A stretch of 64,000 nucleotides of DNA from Epichloe hybrida (taxonomy: Eukaryota; Ascomycota; Sordariomycetes; Hypocreales; Clavicipitaceae). The notes beneath the pieces were generated by a model. That model had not been told where the DNA came from and searched no databases. It saw only the letters and a program-made list of their open reading frames with translations. The translations under genes were made by a program, and so were the position numbers. Positions 22,631 to 34,176 of the stretch are shown piece after piece (positions within the stretch are counted from its first letter, which is position 1; each line of letters begins with the position of its first letter). Location of the stretch: the NCBI GenBank assembly GCA_019022495.1, contig JAFEKR010000014.1, forward strand, positions 930,001-994,000, in the 5' to 3' direction.

Positions 22631-24489
22631 ATGGAGGACCCATGGAACTCCAACCCCCGCTGGACGACCGCCCCTGCCCCAGCCGGGACAAGGACAAGGA
22701 CAGACGGCAAGTTGCCGCCCGAACCAGAACAAGTCCAAGTCCGTTCTGGAAGGAGGACCCCGAGAAAACAGTCACGTTCACGCTCCCCTCCTTCGCCGTG
22801 GGGTCGAGCCCGTCGTGATGACGGTCGCGACGACGACGACGATCCATGGGCAGCATGGAACGACGAGAACCGGGGAGAGGAGGAAAGCCCGGGGTGGGGG
22901 ACGACTCGAGCGGACCATGACCGTGCGGCGGAGGACACGACGACTTGGCCGGATCCGTGGACGCTCGGAGCGGAGACGATATCACACGGTGGGATGATGG
23001 AGGGCGGAAATGCTGATTCGGCGATCCGTGCGGGCGAGGCAGGACCGGATTTCGTGAGTCTCATGAGTGGACTGGGTGGACTGGGTGGACTGGGTGATGG
23101 TGCGCGTAGTAGTGCATGGCTCGGCGACCACGAAGACGGACAAGCTTTAAAGGGAGACCATGGGCAGAGATGCGAATCGCCAGAGCTTTGGGGATCGGAA
23201 CCGCCAGTGGGTGATGAAGGGCGGCAAGTGAGCAATGGCAATAACATGCAGCCTTCAAAGGTCCAGGGGCTTGTGGAGAAGTACGATGGCATGGCGAAGG
23301 GCACGTCGAGCTTGGACATGGCTCTGACGGTGAAGGAAGAAGGCGATGATGGTGCCGAGGAGGGCAGAGGAGCACGTCGGTCAGGTGCGACATCCCAGTT
23401 GACGGCTCTCCCATGTTACCCCATCGACCTCTCTCATCTGGAGGACCTCTTTCCCGGAACCCGGCCATCCTCGGTCCAGCCCGAGAGTCTCCCCGACGCA
23501 ATCGTCGATGACACCTTTACATCCATAGCCCAACGGAAGGCCTGGTATCGCATTTCGCGCTTCGGCTCCATCAGAAAGCACAACCACGGCGGCGACGGTG
23601 AAGCCCATGTCCGCGTGTCGTGGAAAGATTCACACACTCGCAAAGCCGTCCTCACAACTGTCCGACGATGGATGGAAGAGGACTCCCTGGGAGGTCGCGT
23701 CCTCCTTGGAAGGAGGCTAGGCCATGCCAGCGCCAGCATGTTCAACTGGGACTTGAAAGCACCGGGCGTGCAAATCGGCGAGCTGCTCTCCCAGAAAAGG
23801 GGCAAATCTCATGCAAGACAAGCCCCCGCTACCCCTCGAATTCAAATCCAAGAAGACACGGCCACGTCGCCAACCGTGCCGACGGGTTTCTCGTCAGAGT
23901 GGCATGCCGGACCGTCGCCTTCGAATACGACATGCTCGCATGGGCTCCTCGCCACAGCCAGCGCCTGTCCGAGCTAGCATCTTCATCGGATGACGAGGAC
24001 GAGGACGACTGGGGTGAGATGGTGTCTTCTCCAGCGATAGATACAGGGACTCTGTTCCGCAATGCCAGCAACGGGTTCGCCCATCCTCGACTGTCGAGCG
24101 TCGATGCATCCTGTGCAACACCAGGTCTCAGTCACGGGTTTGCGGGTCTCGCATCTCCATCACCCGAGTTCAGCACAAGTCTTTCGGATCGCGCCCCCGG
24201 TTCGTCTACCGGGCATGATGGCTCTGCCGTGGACCCCAATCCGTGGCATGGCCTGGGAGTTTTCAAGGACGAATCTGTGACATGGACAGTGGACGAGCAC
24301 ACGCCACGGAAGCCGATGAACCCTGCCGCCACCATCACGGGCGACCTCCCTACATCCCCGACAATGGGTGCCGTGGAGAGTCACCCCTTTGCTCTGCCCA
24401 CGCCGGTCGACATCGATGACCACCGCGACGACGAGATTGTAGAAAGCGTGTTAAGGGGTCTGCCCAATCTGTCGTACATGTTGAGATGA
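22631..24489 (+). CDS. Acidic, conserved filamentous-fungal protein, likely 2 exons
   Basis: Starts MEDPWNSNP at 22631. Frame 1 runs to about 23885 and contains an acidic Trp-rich N-terminal half with a GLGGLGGLGD tract (9-base repeats at 23064-23094). It is followed by a segment that looks conserved: YPIDLSHLEDLFPG, WYRISRFGSIRKHN, VRVSWKDSHTRKAVLTTVRR WMEEDSLGG and FNWDLKAPGVQIGELL, at about residues 258-400. The protein then continues in another frame with SSSDDEDEDDWGEMVSSPA and ends at 24489 with LRGLPNLSYMLR. The best join is an intron at 23886-23977 (92 bp, GTTTCT...GAGCTAG), giving 588 aa. Its donor is weak, and 23866-23957 is an alternative, as is a one-base error. Function unknown; no membrane segment or enzyme motif seen. 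Confidence 0.75.
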
Positions 24490-25079
24490 GAGAAACTAGA
24501 ACTTGGGGGCGCCGGATGAAATATGCATGGCCAGATGGGGCATTTTTGTACATTACCTTGCGCCGTTTGAAATGACAACACAACATTGTCTAACACCTTC
24601 CACTCACCACCCCCCGGCGCCGTGCCTCGGAGGTAGGTCGGAAAGACGTTCCGGAAGTCCAGCGTCGCGGCGAGACTGGGTCGCACCACCTTGAGGAAGC
24701 GTCTTTTTGGTAGACACGACGTCACTGAGCGCGGCGATTGCACGTGGCGCGTTGCACGCATGTCTTGTCACGTTGTGTCAATTCCAAGTTTATTCAAACT
24801 GTTGTGCAGCTGGCCTGACCCGTCATGAAGTCAATCACTTGAATGCAAAAACCTCGGGAGATTGAAAAAAGAAAAAAAAAAGAAAATTGCAAGATAACCT
24901 AGACTCGTCAGTCAGCCAAGATGCCACCAAATCAATTTTTCGCTGTGCTTCAACGCCAGGCAATGCACGCCAAGTCCAAACGCCCGTTCCCATAATCCCA
25001 GGCACGTCTACAATAATCCATGACCTGCACAGCTCGTGGTACATTCGCACGTATACAAATATTCTTCCCACATCGGTCC
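24490..25079. other. Convergent 3' intergenic region
   Basis: Lies between two gene 3' ends. Holds an A-rich tract at 24864-24885. Nothing else recognisable. Confidence 0.55.
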
Positions 25080-28000
25080 TCAGCTCAACCCACTCGAGGC
25101 CAATATCTGTTTTAGTTCCTTGAGCTTGACCGGCTTGGTTAGAAACAAGTCGATCCCGCAAGCAAACGCCTCCTGCTGTGCCTCCGCTGATGCCAAGCCT
25201 GTCAAAGCAAAAATGGTGCATGCCTCGAGCTTGGCCTCCTTTTCTTGCTGTCGAATGAGACAAGCGGCCTCGAAACCACTCATGATGGGCATGGAAAGGT
25301 CCATAAAGATGCATGTGTACGCACCAGCGCCTTGTCGAAACGCATCGACCGCTTCCTTTCCATTGCAGACTGCGTCGTGCGGGCGACCCATCTTTTTCAT
25401 GCATGACGATAGGATCTTGAGGTTGATTGGGTTGTCGTCGACGAAGAGGAACCGATCTCGGGACGATGAATCCTTGGTGGACTCGACTGCCTCGGCGGGC
25501 GATGTGCTGAAGCCTGATGTTGTAAGTGGTGTCGGTGGCGTGTCGGCTTCATCAAGAAGAGCTTCAACAAACGGAGACTCGTCGGTTGGAGACCCTTGAC
25601 TAAGCGACTGGTCACTCATAGGCCCCTGATCGATCGATAGCATCTCTTGGCTTAGCTCGGTCTCTGGCGGAATCAGCTCCTTGGATACACTTGGGGCAGC
25701 CTGTTCACTTTCACGTTCTAGACTAGATGCCAGCACCCTAGCCAGCACCCTAGCCAGCTTTCGAGGTCCCATGCTGAAGCACAATGTTAGCGAACGGAGG
25801 AGCTATCACGATAGAGGAATACAGGGAGAGAGGGACAAAAACTTACGGCTGGGAGCTAAACTCAAGAAGCCCGCTCCGTGACGAATCCTTGTGTCTCGAC
25901 TCGACTACTCTCGCCATTGCGGCATTGCGGCAAATCACAACAGCGGGCGTATTCGGTTCAAGCACCTCTCCGTCTAGATGCGCGTCGCCGCAAATCACTA
26001 GATCCGGTTTTGTTGTGGTATCCGCTGAAGCTTCCAACACTGTCATATGCAGCCAGTCGCGGCAAATGGCCACGAGTGCGGCATGCTCGTCGAACTGCTT
26101 GCCGATGCCTGGGACACCCAGATCTCGATCTCGAGTCTCAAAATCCCCGCTCGTGAAACCGACAACAGAGACGCGCAAGCCCCTGAGCATGCCGACATGC
26201 CGCTCGAACTCGCTGTTTTCAGAGAGCTCCTCGTTCCCATCTGGAGCCGCAACTAGTGATGACGGCACTTTGGGAGATGGGGCCACCTCTAGGAGCAATT
26301 CGACCATGATGATTGTTCCGCTGCCGACGCCACTTTGCACCTTTATTCGCCCGCCGAGTCCCGCAACGATTTTTTTGACCAGACTCAAGCCAAGACCAAC
26401 ACCAGGGCTTAACCGATCTTCCTGTGAAAAAGGCACAAACAAGTGGTTTTTGAGGTACTCCTCACTGATACCCTTGCCAGAGTCTGATACAGTCAAACAC
26501 ACATTTCTAGAGTCGCGACGCGCACGTGCATGGCCGGGATATGGCGGGCTTGCCCGTTGCCTCAGCGTCACTTCAATGAAGCCTTTGGCCGTGTACTTGA
26601 GCGAGTTTCCCAGCAAGTTCATAATTACACGTCGCAGAGCACCAGCTTGTGTGTGAAACACCCAATCCACGTTGGGCTCAACGTCTAGGCTGACGACGAC
26701 CTCGCTCGACTGCGAATCCATTGGTACATTGTCCATGGCGACATGCATGCGGTCGAGTCGTCGCAAAGCAGTTCTATCGGCCTCAACGGATGATGTCCTG
26801 GCGGCGTGTGCAACAATGAGCTTCTGGTACGTGTGTCCGGCGAAGACGCTTTCGATTACCTCTTCGGCCAGAGCGTCCACGGCGACATTTGTTGTGATGC
26901 TCATCATGCCTGCTTCGACAGACTTGTATGCCCTGCGATCGGCCCGGAGATCGCGTTTGCTGTCGTGGCCCCCCGAAGCTCTTGCATGTCGGGGCGAGGC
27001 TTCTGTGTTGAAGTTGTTGATCTTGGCCCAGTGGAGCAAGTGGTCGACAGTATCCAGCAACGTGCGCCCGCACGTCTCGACAGTGCGCAAGACATCCTTT
27101 TGGAACCGATCGAGGGCTGAGTCGTGCAGCATCTCCACACCCAATACCACGCCGTGCAGCGGCGAGCGTAATTCGTGTGACAGGGAACTCAACATGTCCA
27201 TCTTGGACTTGTCCGCCATTGTCGCCTTGAGACGCGAGACCTCGGACATGACAATGGTTCCAAAGGCGATGAGATAACTCAACTCGCCCTTGGAGCTAAA
27301 GACACGACCCCGCGCCTTGGTGTATGCAAACGTGCCAGCTGAGAAGCGCTGGGTCGAGGGATCCCACACAGGTGCAAACGCGATGCACCGCGCAGCTGGC
27401 AGCATTCGCATGAGCATTTCCTGCTCACTCTGCTTCATTCGCGACCGCTTGCCTAGCCGCCGTTTCCGATGAGCCTCGTGTGGTGTCGCTGGGGCATCTT
27501 GGTCGGCTGACGCCTCCTCACTTGAGAAATCACTCGACTGCACTGTGCCACTCTGGTTGAAATTGAAGATGGTGCCTTTCGGGTACCGCCGCAGCAGCCT
27601 GCGCAGAAACTGTTGTGGCAACTTGAGGGGGTGGTGGGATGCAGAATCGTCCTGGGTCGTCGATAACGAGGTACCTGAAAAGCCGAGCACCGGGGCACAA
27701 GGTTCACCGCTGCTGTCGTTTTCGTTGCCGCTCGAAAAGGTGCGTGACGTGCGTTCATCGCTGCTGGAAGACGACGAGGATGAAGACGAAGAGCTCGTGG
27801 CGCTTGCGCTGCGAAAATCGGATGCGCTGGCGCCGCCGAAGGACGTGACATTAGCGCCCAGGAAAACGAGGCCTTCGATATCCAAGGAGCTGCAAAGTGC
27901 TTTTGCAGCTTTGGCGTAAATTTTTCGTGTCTTGGCTGCCACGTCGTTCTCGCCTGCGCTCTTGCCAGTGGACTCGGCCGATGCTGTCGGAGCGCGCATC

Positions 28001-28929
28001 TGCGACGTTGACAATTTTGCTACGGCGGGCCATGTGCCATGATGGTCTGATGCATCTTCCCCTTCTCCAATGCTGGCAGCACCTGCAGGAGAAGGAGGAG
28101 GAAGAGGCGCCGTTTGCGGCTTCACGCCCGTTGCAAGAACGCTTGGTGTTGCTGAGTCGTGAATACGTGCATGGCCGTCATCGCTGCTCGGCAGCACATC
28201 AAACCTGTTCTTGGTCAAGGTTGTGGATCCATCGATGAAACTACTAATTCCACGAACCATGCGCTCTGTTCGGCCATGTGACTGTGTTGCTCTTTTCGAC
28301 TTCAGGTGGCCCATGATAATTTTGGACAGCTCCCACATGAAACGCGTGTCGTCAGCTGCTAGTCCAGAACGAGGCTCATCGTCAAAAACACAGAACACGC
28401 CAATATTGACTCCATGATTCGTTCGGATAGGGACACCGGCATAGAATCGACATAGAGGCCAGTCGGACTTCACAAACGGTCGGTCGGCAAACCGCGGGTC
28501 AGCTGCTAAATTATTGACTACTGATACTGGCAAAGTCTCATTCCCAGACTCGGTATCCTCGACTGGCGCGGGAGCGGCAGTAAGGACATACTCGCAGATT
28601 CCGTGGCTTCTAGGTATGGCAGTGCCTGAGAGCCAGAGAGGGGTTTTACCGGCAGGATGCGTTGGTTGCAAGCTGAGATCAGGCGTGGCTTCGGCGACAA
28701 TGTACTGGTTCGTGGTGTCGAATAAGGAAACGAGGGCGCGTGAGGTCTTGAGTCGCAAGACAGCAAGCTGAGCAAAGGCCGTCAGAGCAGAGTCCGGTGA
28801 CGAACGAAGCTGCGAGGTCGATAAAGGGTCGTCGGTGAAGTTATGAACGGTGCTTTGGATGAGGTTCGAGTCGTATCGAAATGTTTCTCGTTCGCGAGCC
28901 GCCTCGGAGACGTCGACTAGGGCGACCAT
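25080..28929 (-). CDS. Hybrid histidine kinase, GAF-HisKA-HATPase-REC (2 exons)
   Basis: Coding segments 28929-25847 and 25773-25080 join in frame to 1258 aa. Residues about 30-215 form a GAF-like sensor region (SHGICEYVL, LPVSVVNNLAADPRF, FYAGVPIRTNHGVNIGVFCV). A low-complexity linker with a poly-Ser run follows. The phosphoacceptor H-box is SSLSHELRSPLHG with His585. The ATPase domain shows NLLGNSLKYTAKG (N-box), DSGKGIS (G1) and GVGLGLSL (G2). The receiver domain has the acidic pair in FVDDNPINL, phosphoacceptor Asp1186 in FMDLSMPIMSG and the conserved Lys in FLTKPVK. No transmembrane segment is evident, so it is a cytosolic sensor that should feed the Ypd1-type phosphorelay. I do not assign a kinase group. 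A 12-base duplication encodes RVLARVLA at 25736-25760. Confidence 0.94.
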
Positions 28930-31431
28930 GATGCAGCACGAGAGCAGAGCATCCCAAGGCTATGCAAATTTATGGCTGGCTGCTTTGTTGTTATGTTGCT
29001 ATTATGGCTCTCGTTGCTGTTCCTCTTGCTGAAGTTGCAGATTCACGCCCCGGGCCACGCTCAGGTCGACCTGGTCCGTCATGAGGGCAATCGCCTGTGT
29101 AACGTCAGGTGGGCGGGCGGGCGGCCATAGGCGGTGGCGCTTGGGGCGCCCTGGGGCACTGCATCAAGGGGGGGTGAATCTCGATGATGATCGAGATGTG
29201 GCGCGCCAAACCGCAAACGTTGGCTATGGATTATTGGCGAACTACGGACTAGTGCTCGTGCGGATGCTGGCAATGTGGATCATGGAGCAAAGTGTCCGTC
29301 GCTCGATCACCGGACATTGTTATGGCGCACGGCTCGATGGAAATGTCTGGAATACGCTGAACAGTTTTGAACAAGGAACTGTCCATCAGCGTAGCTTGCC
29401 AATTGATGACGCACCAGATAGATGCTCCCGCCGGCCCGTGGTGTCGCCCTCGCTGGAGCCGGTGTGTCTCTCGCAGGGCTCCGTTTCCCATCATCAGGAC
29501 ACTCGACGGAATCTAGTGAGTCCTCAATCCATCTATCAACGTATATCAGGGCCAGCGGCTTGAAAGGGAGAAAAAAATCAAACACGTAGTTCCATGTCGG
29601 GCGATGAACCCAGATGTATGTGTTGTCGTTGAGCATCCAAGAAGCCAGCAGGGCAACAAAGTCCGAGCACTGGTGGCACAACCGCTGCAAACGAGGAATG
29701 GTGCGTCGTCGGCAACGTCGCGCTAGCATTATCGTGCCTGCGAGACATGTTATTCCCGATGGGTCTGGTGTCACCATACACGATCGCAGCCTCCTCGGAC
29801 CCTCAGTCGTTGAGCACAGAACCCGTCACTTATTAGAGGACAAGTGCCACTCTTTGGTTCGGCTCCGTTCCCGAGAAGAGGGCATCACGATAGCGACTGC
29901 GATGGGCCCTAGGTAATGGAAGATTGATCCTCTCATATCGACCTGTTGTTGGTGGGTGCAATGTCAATTCGGTCTCTTGTGACTGAGTCTCTGAATGTTG
30001 TGGTTTTTGCGAGGCATATATGGATGGCATCATGTGTCGAGTTTTATCGAAGCAAAGGCTTGTGGCATCGACTGCATTGTTGGCGATTCGTCCCTGATGA
30101 TCGTCTCACGAGATGTGAGGAAATTCGCGCGCGGAATGCTCTACCTCTAATAGTAAAGGTGGCTGTTTCGTCACTGTCCCCGGCCCAGTTCATGGCAGCT
30201 CATATTCGTTGTATGATATGTCTGAAGTGACTAGGAGCAGATATAGTCTGGATCCAAGCATCACATTTCGGAGGGATGCCGGAAGATAAGTCCCGTGGCT
30301 CGAAAACAAACCTTTTCCAATTTCCAACGAAGCAATCGACCATCACAACTTCTCTGCAGAGGAAAACAAAGAATGTAGCTGCAATACATAGAGGCAATCG
30401 CTCGGGTGGACTAGCTCTCAAGAAACGATCGAGAAATGGTATGCATTTCCATTTTAGGTAGTGCAAGGGCCGTCCGGGCCAATAGTCTGTCTGAAAGCGC
30501 CTGGATCAAGTCCTAGTGTGACAGCGTAAGCCAAGGGTCCTACGCAATAGCTGTCCACGCTGTCGTTTCATGTTGGATGCTAGCTATCGCAGCTCGTCTC
30601 GCGGTATGGCTGGTGAAAGCCAGAGAGCGCCTCGTGCTGGCTATCTGATGACTTGGGCAGCAAGATGGAGGGCAAGCAGAACAAGCCCCCCTTTTTATGC
30701 ACGTAGGTTGCATTATTCCAGAAAGACAGGCCCCAGGAAGGGCGTGGTCAAATTGTTTGGGTCAAAAAGCGGAAAAGATGCGGGACCCGAGCCTGTTGTT
30801 GCTAGACCAGATGCAACCGTGTCCCGTGGGCGCGTTGGTCGTCCTCTTTTGCCGTGTTTGGGATGACTTGACGGCGGCTCGCAGGCATGGTCATGTGTCC
30901 ATTCGTTACAGCTATTAGGGATTTCGTAAGCGCATTGCGTGATGAAGAGGCAAAATGCATTCATCGATTCGTCCAACATGAACCGATATTATAGGCGTCT
31001 CTCGGGGTGATAGTGGCGCCTTTAGCCCTCCCCCGCCTGCCCGACTTGCAATGATGAGCGTGGGGTCGGTTCGTGAATTGGCTTCGATGACTGGACCGTT
31101 TGAATACTTTGATGTTGAATCTCACATCGACGGCCAGGACAACCAGATACAACAAGCGGAGGGAGGAGAAAGGTATGGTAACGGCAGGTAGGTAGGTCAG
31201 GAGGTAGGTCAGGTAGACAAAAATGGGCCGGCACCTGCCCACATGCAGGAGCGATTCATCCAGGTCGTCCCTTCCAAATACCGAGCGAAATCAATCATGT
31301 CCATAGTAGAAGTTGCATCGCTTCCCGTTACGTGACATCCCCATCCGCGTTCACACTGCATTCGCAGTCATATTCACCTTCTGACTCGCAACTCATTCAT
31401 ACACACACATTCCTCGCCTCCGTTTTTCGCC
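28930..31431. other. 2.5-kb intergenic region; one unexplained reading frame
   Basis: Promoter of the histidine kinase lies at the left edge. A minus-strand open frame at 29777-29307 (156 codons) contains a protein-like stretch (WNYVFDFFLPFKPLALIYVD) but has no clean start, no recognised family and no convincing flanking exons. Other frames look random. A GGTAGGTCAG-type short repeat lies at 31185-31216. I annotate no gene here. Confidence 0.5.
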
Positions 31432-32271
31432 ATGGGTCGAATGCCAGTCATCATCCCCGTCCAAAAAGCTCACTCACATACCGTCATCTTCCTCCACGGC
31501 CGTGATGACGATGCCGATTCCTTCAGTGCATCTTTGAAGTACCCTCACGATTCTCGAAACCGAACTCTCTATGAGGCATTTCCCACTTTCCGCTGGGTGT
31601 TTCCCAAGTCTGACGAGACGTTGTCCTTTTCTGCTGGAGGCAACACAGTTTCTCAGTGGTTCGATATCTGGAACGTGGAAGACTTTTCGGATAGAGAGGA
31701 GATACAGACTCTAGGGCTCAAGCAGAGCATTGAGATGATGCGAAAAATCTTGGTCATCGAGGCAGGCATCCTCGGTGGACGTTGGGACCGCATTGTCCTG
31801 GCTGGAATCAGTCAGGGTGCTGCCACAGCCGCGCACACGTTGCTTAATCTCACATTGCCCAAACAAGCGCGCGATGGCACCGCCCTGCCTGGTGGACTGG
31901 CTGCGTTTGTGGGGTTCTCGTGCCGGATGCCTTTTCCTGGGCGAGATCTGGCAGAAACGAGAAAGATGCTGAATCTGGATGACGTACCCGAAGACAACCA
32001 AGTGATTCGAAAGACGCCCGTGTTGTTGGAGCACTGTGCCGATGATGAGGTCGTTCCGGTAGAACATGGACGAGTTCTCCGGGACACGCTACAAGGATTT
32101 GGAGCGCATGTACACTGGAGAGAATATCCGACGGGGGGGCATTGGTTCCATTCACCAACGGGCATGGACGAGGCGACGGAGTATCTGACACATGTCCTAG
32201 GACTTGGTGAGTCGTCTTCAAGCACCCAGCCAAAGCCGGGCACAGGCGGGGGCATAATGGATCTCTCTTGA
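31432..32271 (+). CDS. Acyl-protein thioesterase/carboxylesterase-like serine hydrolase
   Basis: Intronless, 279 aa, alpha/beta hydrolase of the phospholipase/carboxylesterase (APT1) family. The catalytic triad can be read directly: nucleophile Ser127 in GISQG, Asp205 in HCADDEVVP and His237 in PTGGHWFHSP. The oxyanion segment is VIFLHGRDDDADSF. Typical APT1 proteins have about 225-240 residues; this one has an extra insertion between the first strands (YEAFPTFRWVFPKSDE) and a Ser/Thr/Gly-rich tail. It has no signal peptide, so it is likely cytosolic. The substrate could be acylated proteins, lysophospholipids or small esters; the sequence does not decide. The 5' leader is short and rich in ACACAC and pyrimidines. 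Confidence 0.92.
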   Translation: MGRMPVIIPVQKAHSHTVIFLHGRDDDADSFSASLKYPHDSRNRTLYEAFPTFRWVFPKSDETLSFSAGGNTVSQWFDIWNVEDFSDREEIQTLGLKQSIEMMRKILVIEAGILGGRWDRIVLAGISQGAATAAHTLLNLTLPKQARDGTALPGGLAAFVGFSCRMPFPGRDLAETRKMLNLDDVPEDNQVIRKTPVLLEHCADDEVVPVEHGRVLRDTLQGFGAHVHWREYPTGGHWFHSPTGMDEATEYLTHVLGLGESSSSTQPKPGTGGGIMDLS

Positions 32272-32489
32272 AGTCTTGAAGTTGATAACAACAAATGATG
32301 AGTGGACGATTGCAAAAGTTTCGCAGAATTGGATGAGGCCTCGAACGTGTGAAAGAAAAGCTTGTCTGAATTCTTTGGTATGTCTCTCTCGCAGCCTGTT
32401 AGAAGCGAGCATAGAATCGCGTGACCCTTCATCATATTACCCACGTTGCATCTGATTACATATGCCTTCCCGACTGCCACCGAATTCTA

Positions 32490-32732
32490 TCAATCACGAC
32501 ATCGTGGACGCCCCCTTGCTGCTTCCCGAAGAGCAGCCTCGCATTGCGAGCAAATTCTTGCTTGTCCTGGGCCCCGAAGCGTGTAGTCGTTCCATATGCC
32601 TTCTTTGCAATCTCCTCGCCGGGGATATCGAGCCCGCTGCGCATCTGTGCACAGAGGTGTGCTGTCGCGTCCCACCTCCATGTAGCATTGGCATGTAGGA
32701 CATTGAAGGACCCAAACGATTGTTTTGCACAT
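32490..32732 (-). CDS. Possible small Cys-rich (zinc-ribbon-like) protein
   Basis: An 80-codon open frame from ATG at 32732. It contains two CxxC knuckles, CPTC near the N terminus and CSQC about 45 residues later, with further Cys between them, an arrangement that could bind zinc. Small fungal proteins with a similar start (MCK..VWVLQCPTC) and a late CxxC exist, but I cannot name a family. It is antisense to no other gene and lies 220 bases beyond the esterase stop. Other frames over the same bases are also open, so chance is possible. Confidence 0.35.
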   Translation of the reverse strand: MCKTIVWVLQCPTCQCYMEVGRDSTPLCTDAQRARYPRRGDCKEGIWNDYTLRGPGQARICSQCEAALREAARGRPRCRD

Positions 32733-33555
32733 TCTCGGCTGCTTGTTTAGGATCGTGGGGGGTTTGTATTCAAAGAGGATGTATTTTGGCTTTGGATGCG
32801 CCCGTAGTAGCTTTGTCGTAAATGAGACCGGAGGGGTGAGGACACATCCTTTGGAAAGTTGGGCACAAGGTTCTCAGGACTTGGCGAAGTTTTATATACG
32901 AAGGTCAATTTTGGGCAGCGTGATTACAGTTATGGCCATGGCGACGGGATTTTCACTCGACCAGGTTATTCTGACATGGACGACGGGTGTGTTTCTTTTC
33001 ACTGGATTGCTGTGCTACGTGGTACACGATTAGCACAGGGGTTTCGCCTTGGACCCGCGAAGTCTTTGTCTTTCAGCAATGATGTGCTTCTTCTCGGGAC
33101 CCGGGTTGAGTAGTGGTGTGCGGAGTACGGAGTACGGAATACGGAGCGTGCTTTTTACGATGCGGCTGCATGGTGATGGTGACATTGCGAGCTCGTCAGT
33201 CGGTGATGAATGGCCGTAGAATGGAAGGCTGGGATATAGTTCCGGTCAAGAGAAGGGTGCCGTCACTGCTGTGACCCGTCGAGGTTGCAAGGCAATCCAA
33301 GATATTCACATCCTAGTTTGTACTGTAGTCCGTAGATAAATAAATTCATCCCGGCCCCCTGGACCCGCCCCTCCCCGACCTGGTCATGCGGAGCAACTTT
33401 TGCCCCGGCGCCAAGCCGAGTATTCACTTCTTCCCCCCAACAATCCTGAGTCCTGACCCACGACTACAAACACTTGATCGTGTATTAATAGTCTCCATCA
33501 TCAACGCCTTTCCCTCTCACTCATCTCTCGAGTCGACGCACTTGTCACACCCAAA
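32733..33555. other. Intergenic region with a tandem CGGAGTACG tract
   Basis: Three near-perfect 9-base units at 33121-33147 (CGGAGTACG) belong to the dispersed TACGGAGTA motif family. A leader rich in pyrimidines precedes the 33556 ATG. No other coding signal. Confidence 0.55.
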
Positions 33556-34176
33556 ATGTCAAAATCCCTCAGAGTCACCGCGGTGGGATGGCTCCTCCTG
33601 TCGCTCGGCCACACGGTACGCTCCCTCAGTCTTTCATTATGCCCCTAGCGCAAAACTCATCGCAGTTGGAACAACGCCCTGCACTAACTCGCTCGATTTT
33701 TTTTTTGTTTGATTTTTTTTTTTCGCTTTTCAGAGCGGCGCCAAAGACTGGCAAGCGAATGCCAAGTTTCAATCTCTCTCGAGACTCTCGTCTGCCTGTG
33801 CAAAGGTGGGCTGGTACCAGGGCAGTGGGTTCTTTATCATGAATGGTGAGTGTCTTTGCTTCTTGGAAGCCAATTTGTTTCTTCTCTTCAACCCGATGGC
33901 TCCCCAGTGGCTCCCCAATGGCTAGTTTGGCGCATGCCCTGCGTCCGCTCAGAGGTCAGATGGTGCTGACTGGGACGTGCTCTAGCTCTCCTCAACTACG
34001 CCTGGTCGCAGAATCCCGCGCTGCTGCGTGATCCTGTCCACAAGGCTATTGCCAGTACAATGATTGCCATCATGTGGATCAGTGGGTGGTGGTATGCCAA
34101 GAACGGAGTGATGGCCAACTTCGTTGCTGTGAGTGCCATGGGTGCTTTGCAGGGCTACTCTGCATTTACTGTTTAG
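33556..34176 (+). CDS. Small membrane protein of unknown function (3 exons)
   Basis: Exons 33556-33615, 33734-33845 and 33986-34176 join in frame to 120 aa; both introns have clean GT-AG borders (GTACGC...TTTTCAG and GTGAGT...CTCTAG). The product has a hydrophobic N terminus (VTAVGWLLLSLGHT), then an amphipathic region (SLSRLSSACAKVGWYQG), and two or three membrane segments (ALLNYAWSQ, TMIAIMWISGWWYAKNG, VAVSAMGALQGYSAF). The exon structure and hydrophobic pattern support a real gene. I do not recognise the family. Members of similar length in ascomycetes are usually annotated only as integral membrane proteins. Confidence 0.75.

Noticed and set aside
22329..23319. Long minus-strand frames at 22.3-23.3 kb
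   Set aside because: Shadows of the acidic 22631 gene; they consist of Ser/Pro/Arg runs expected from its antisense.
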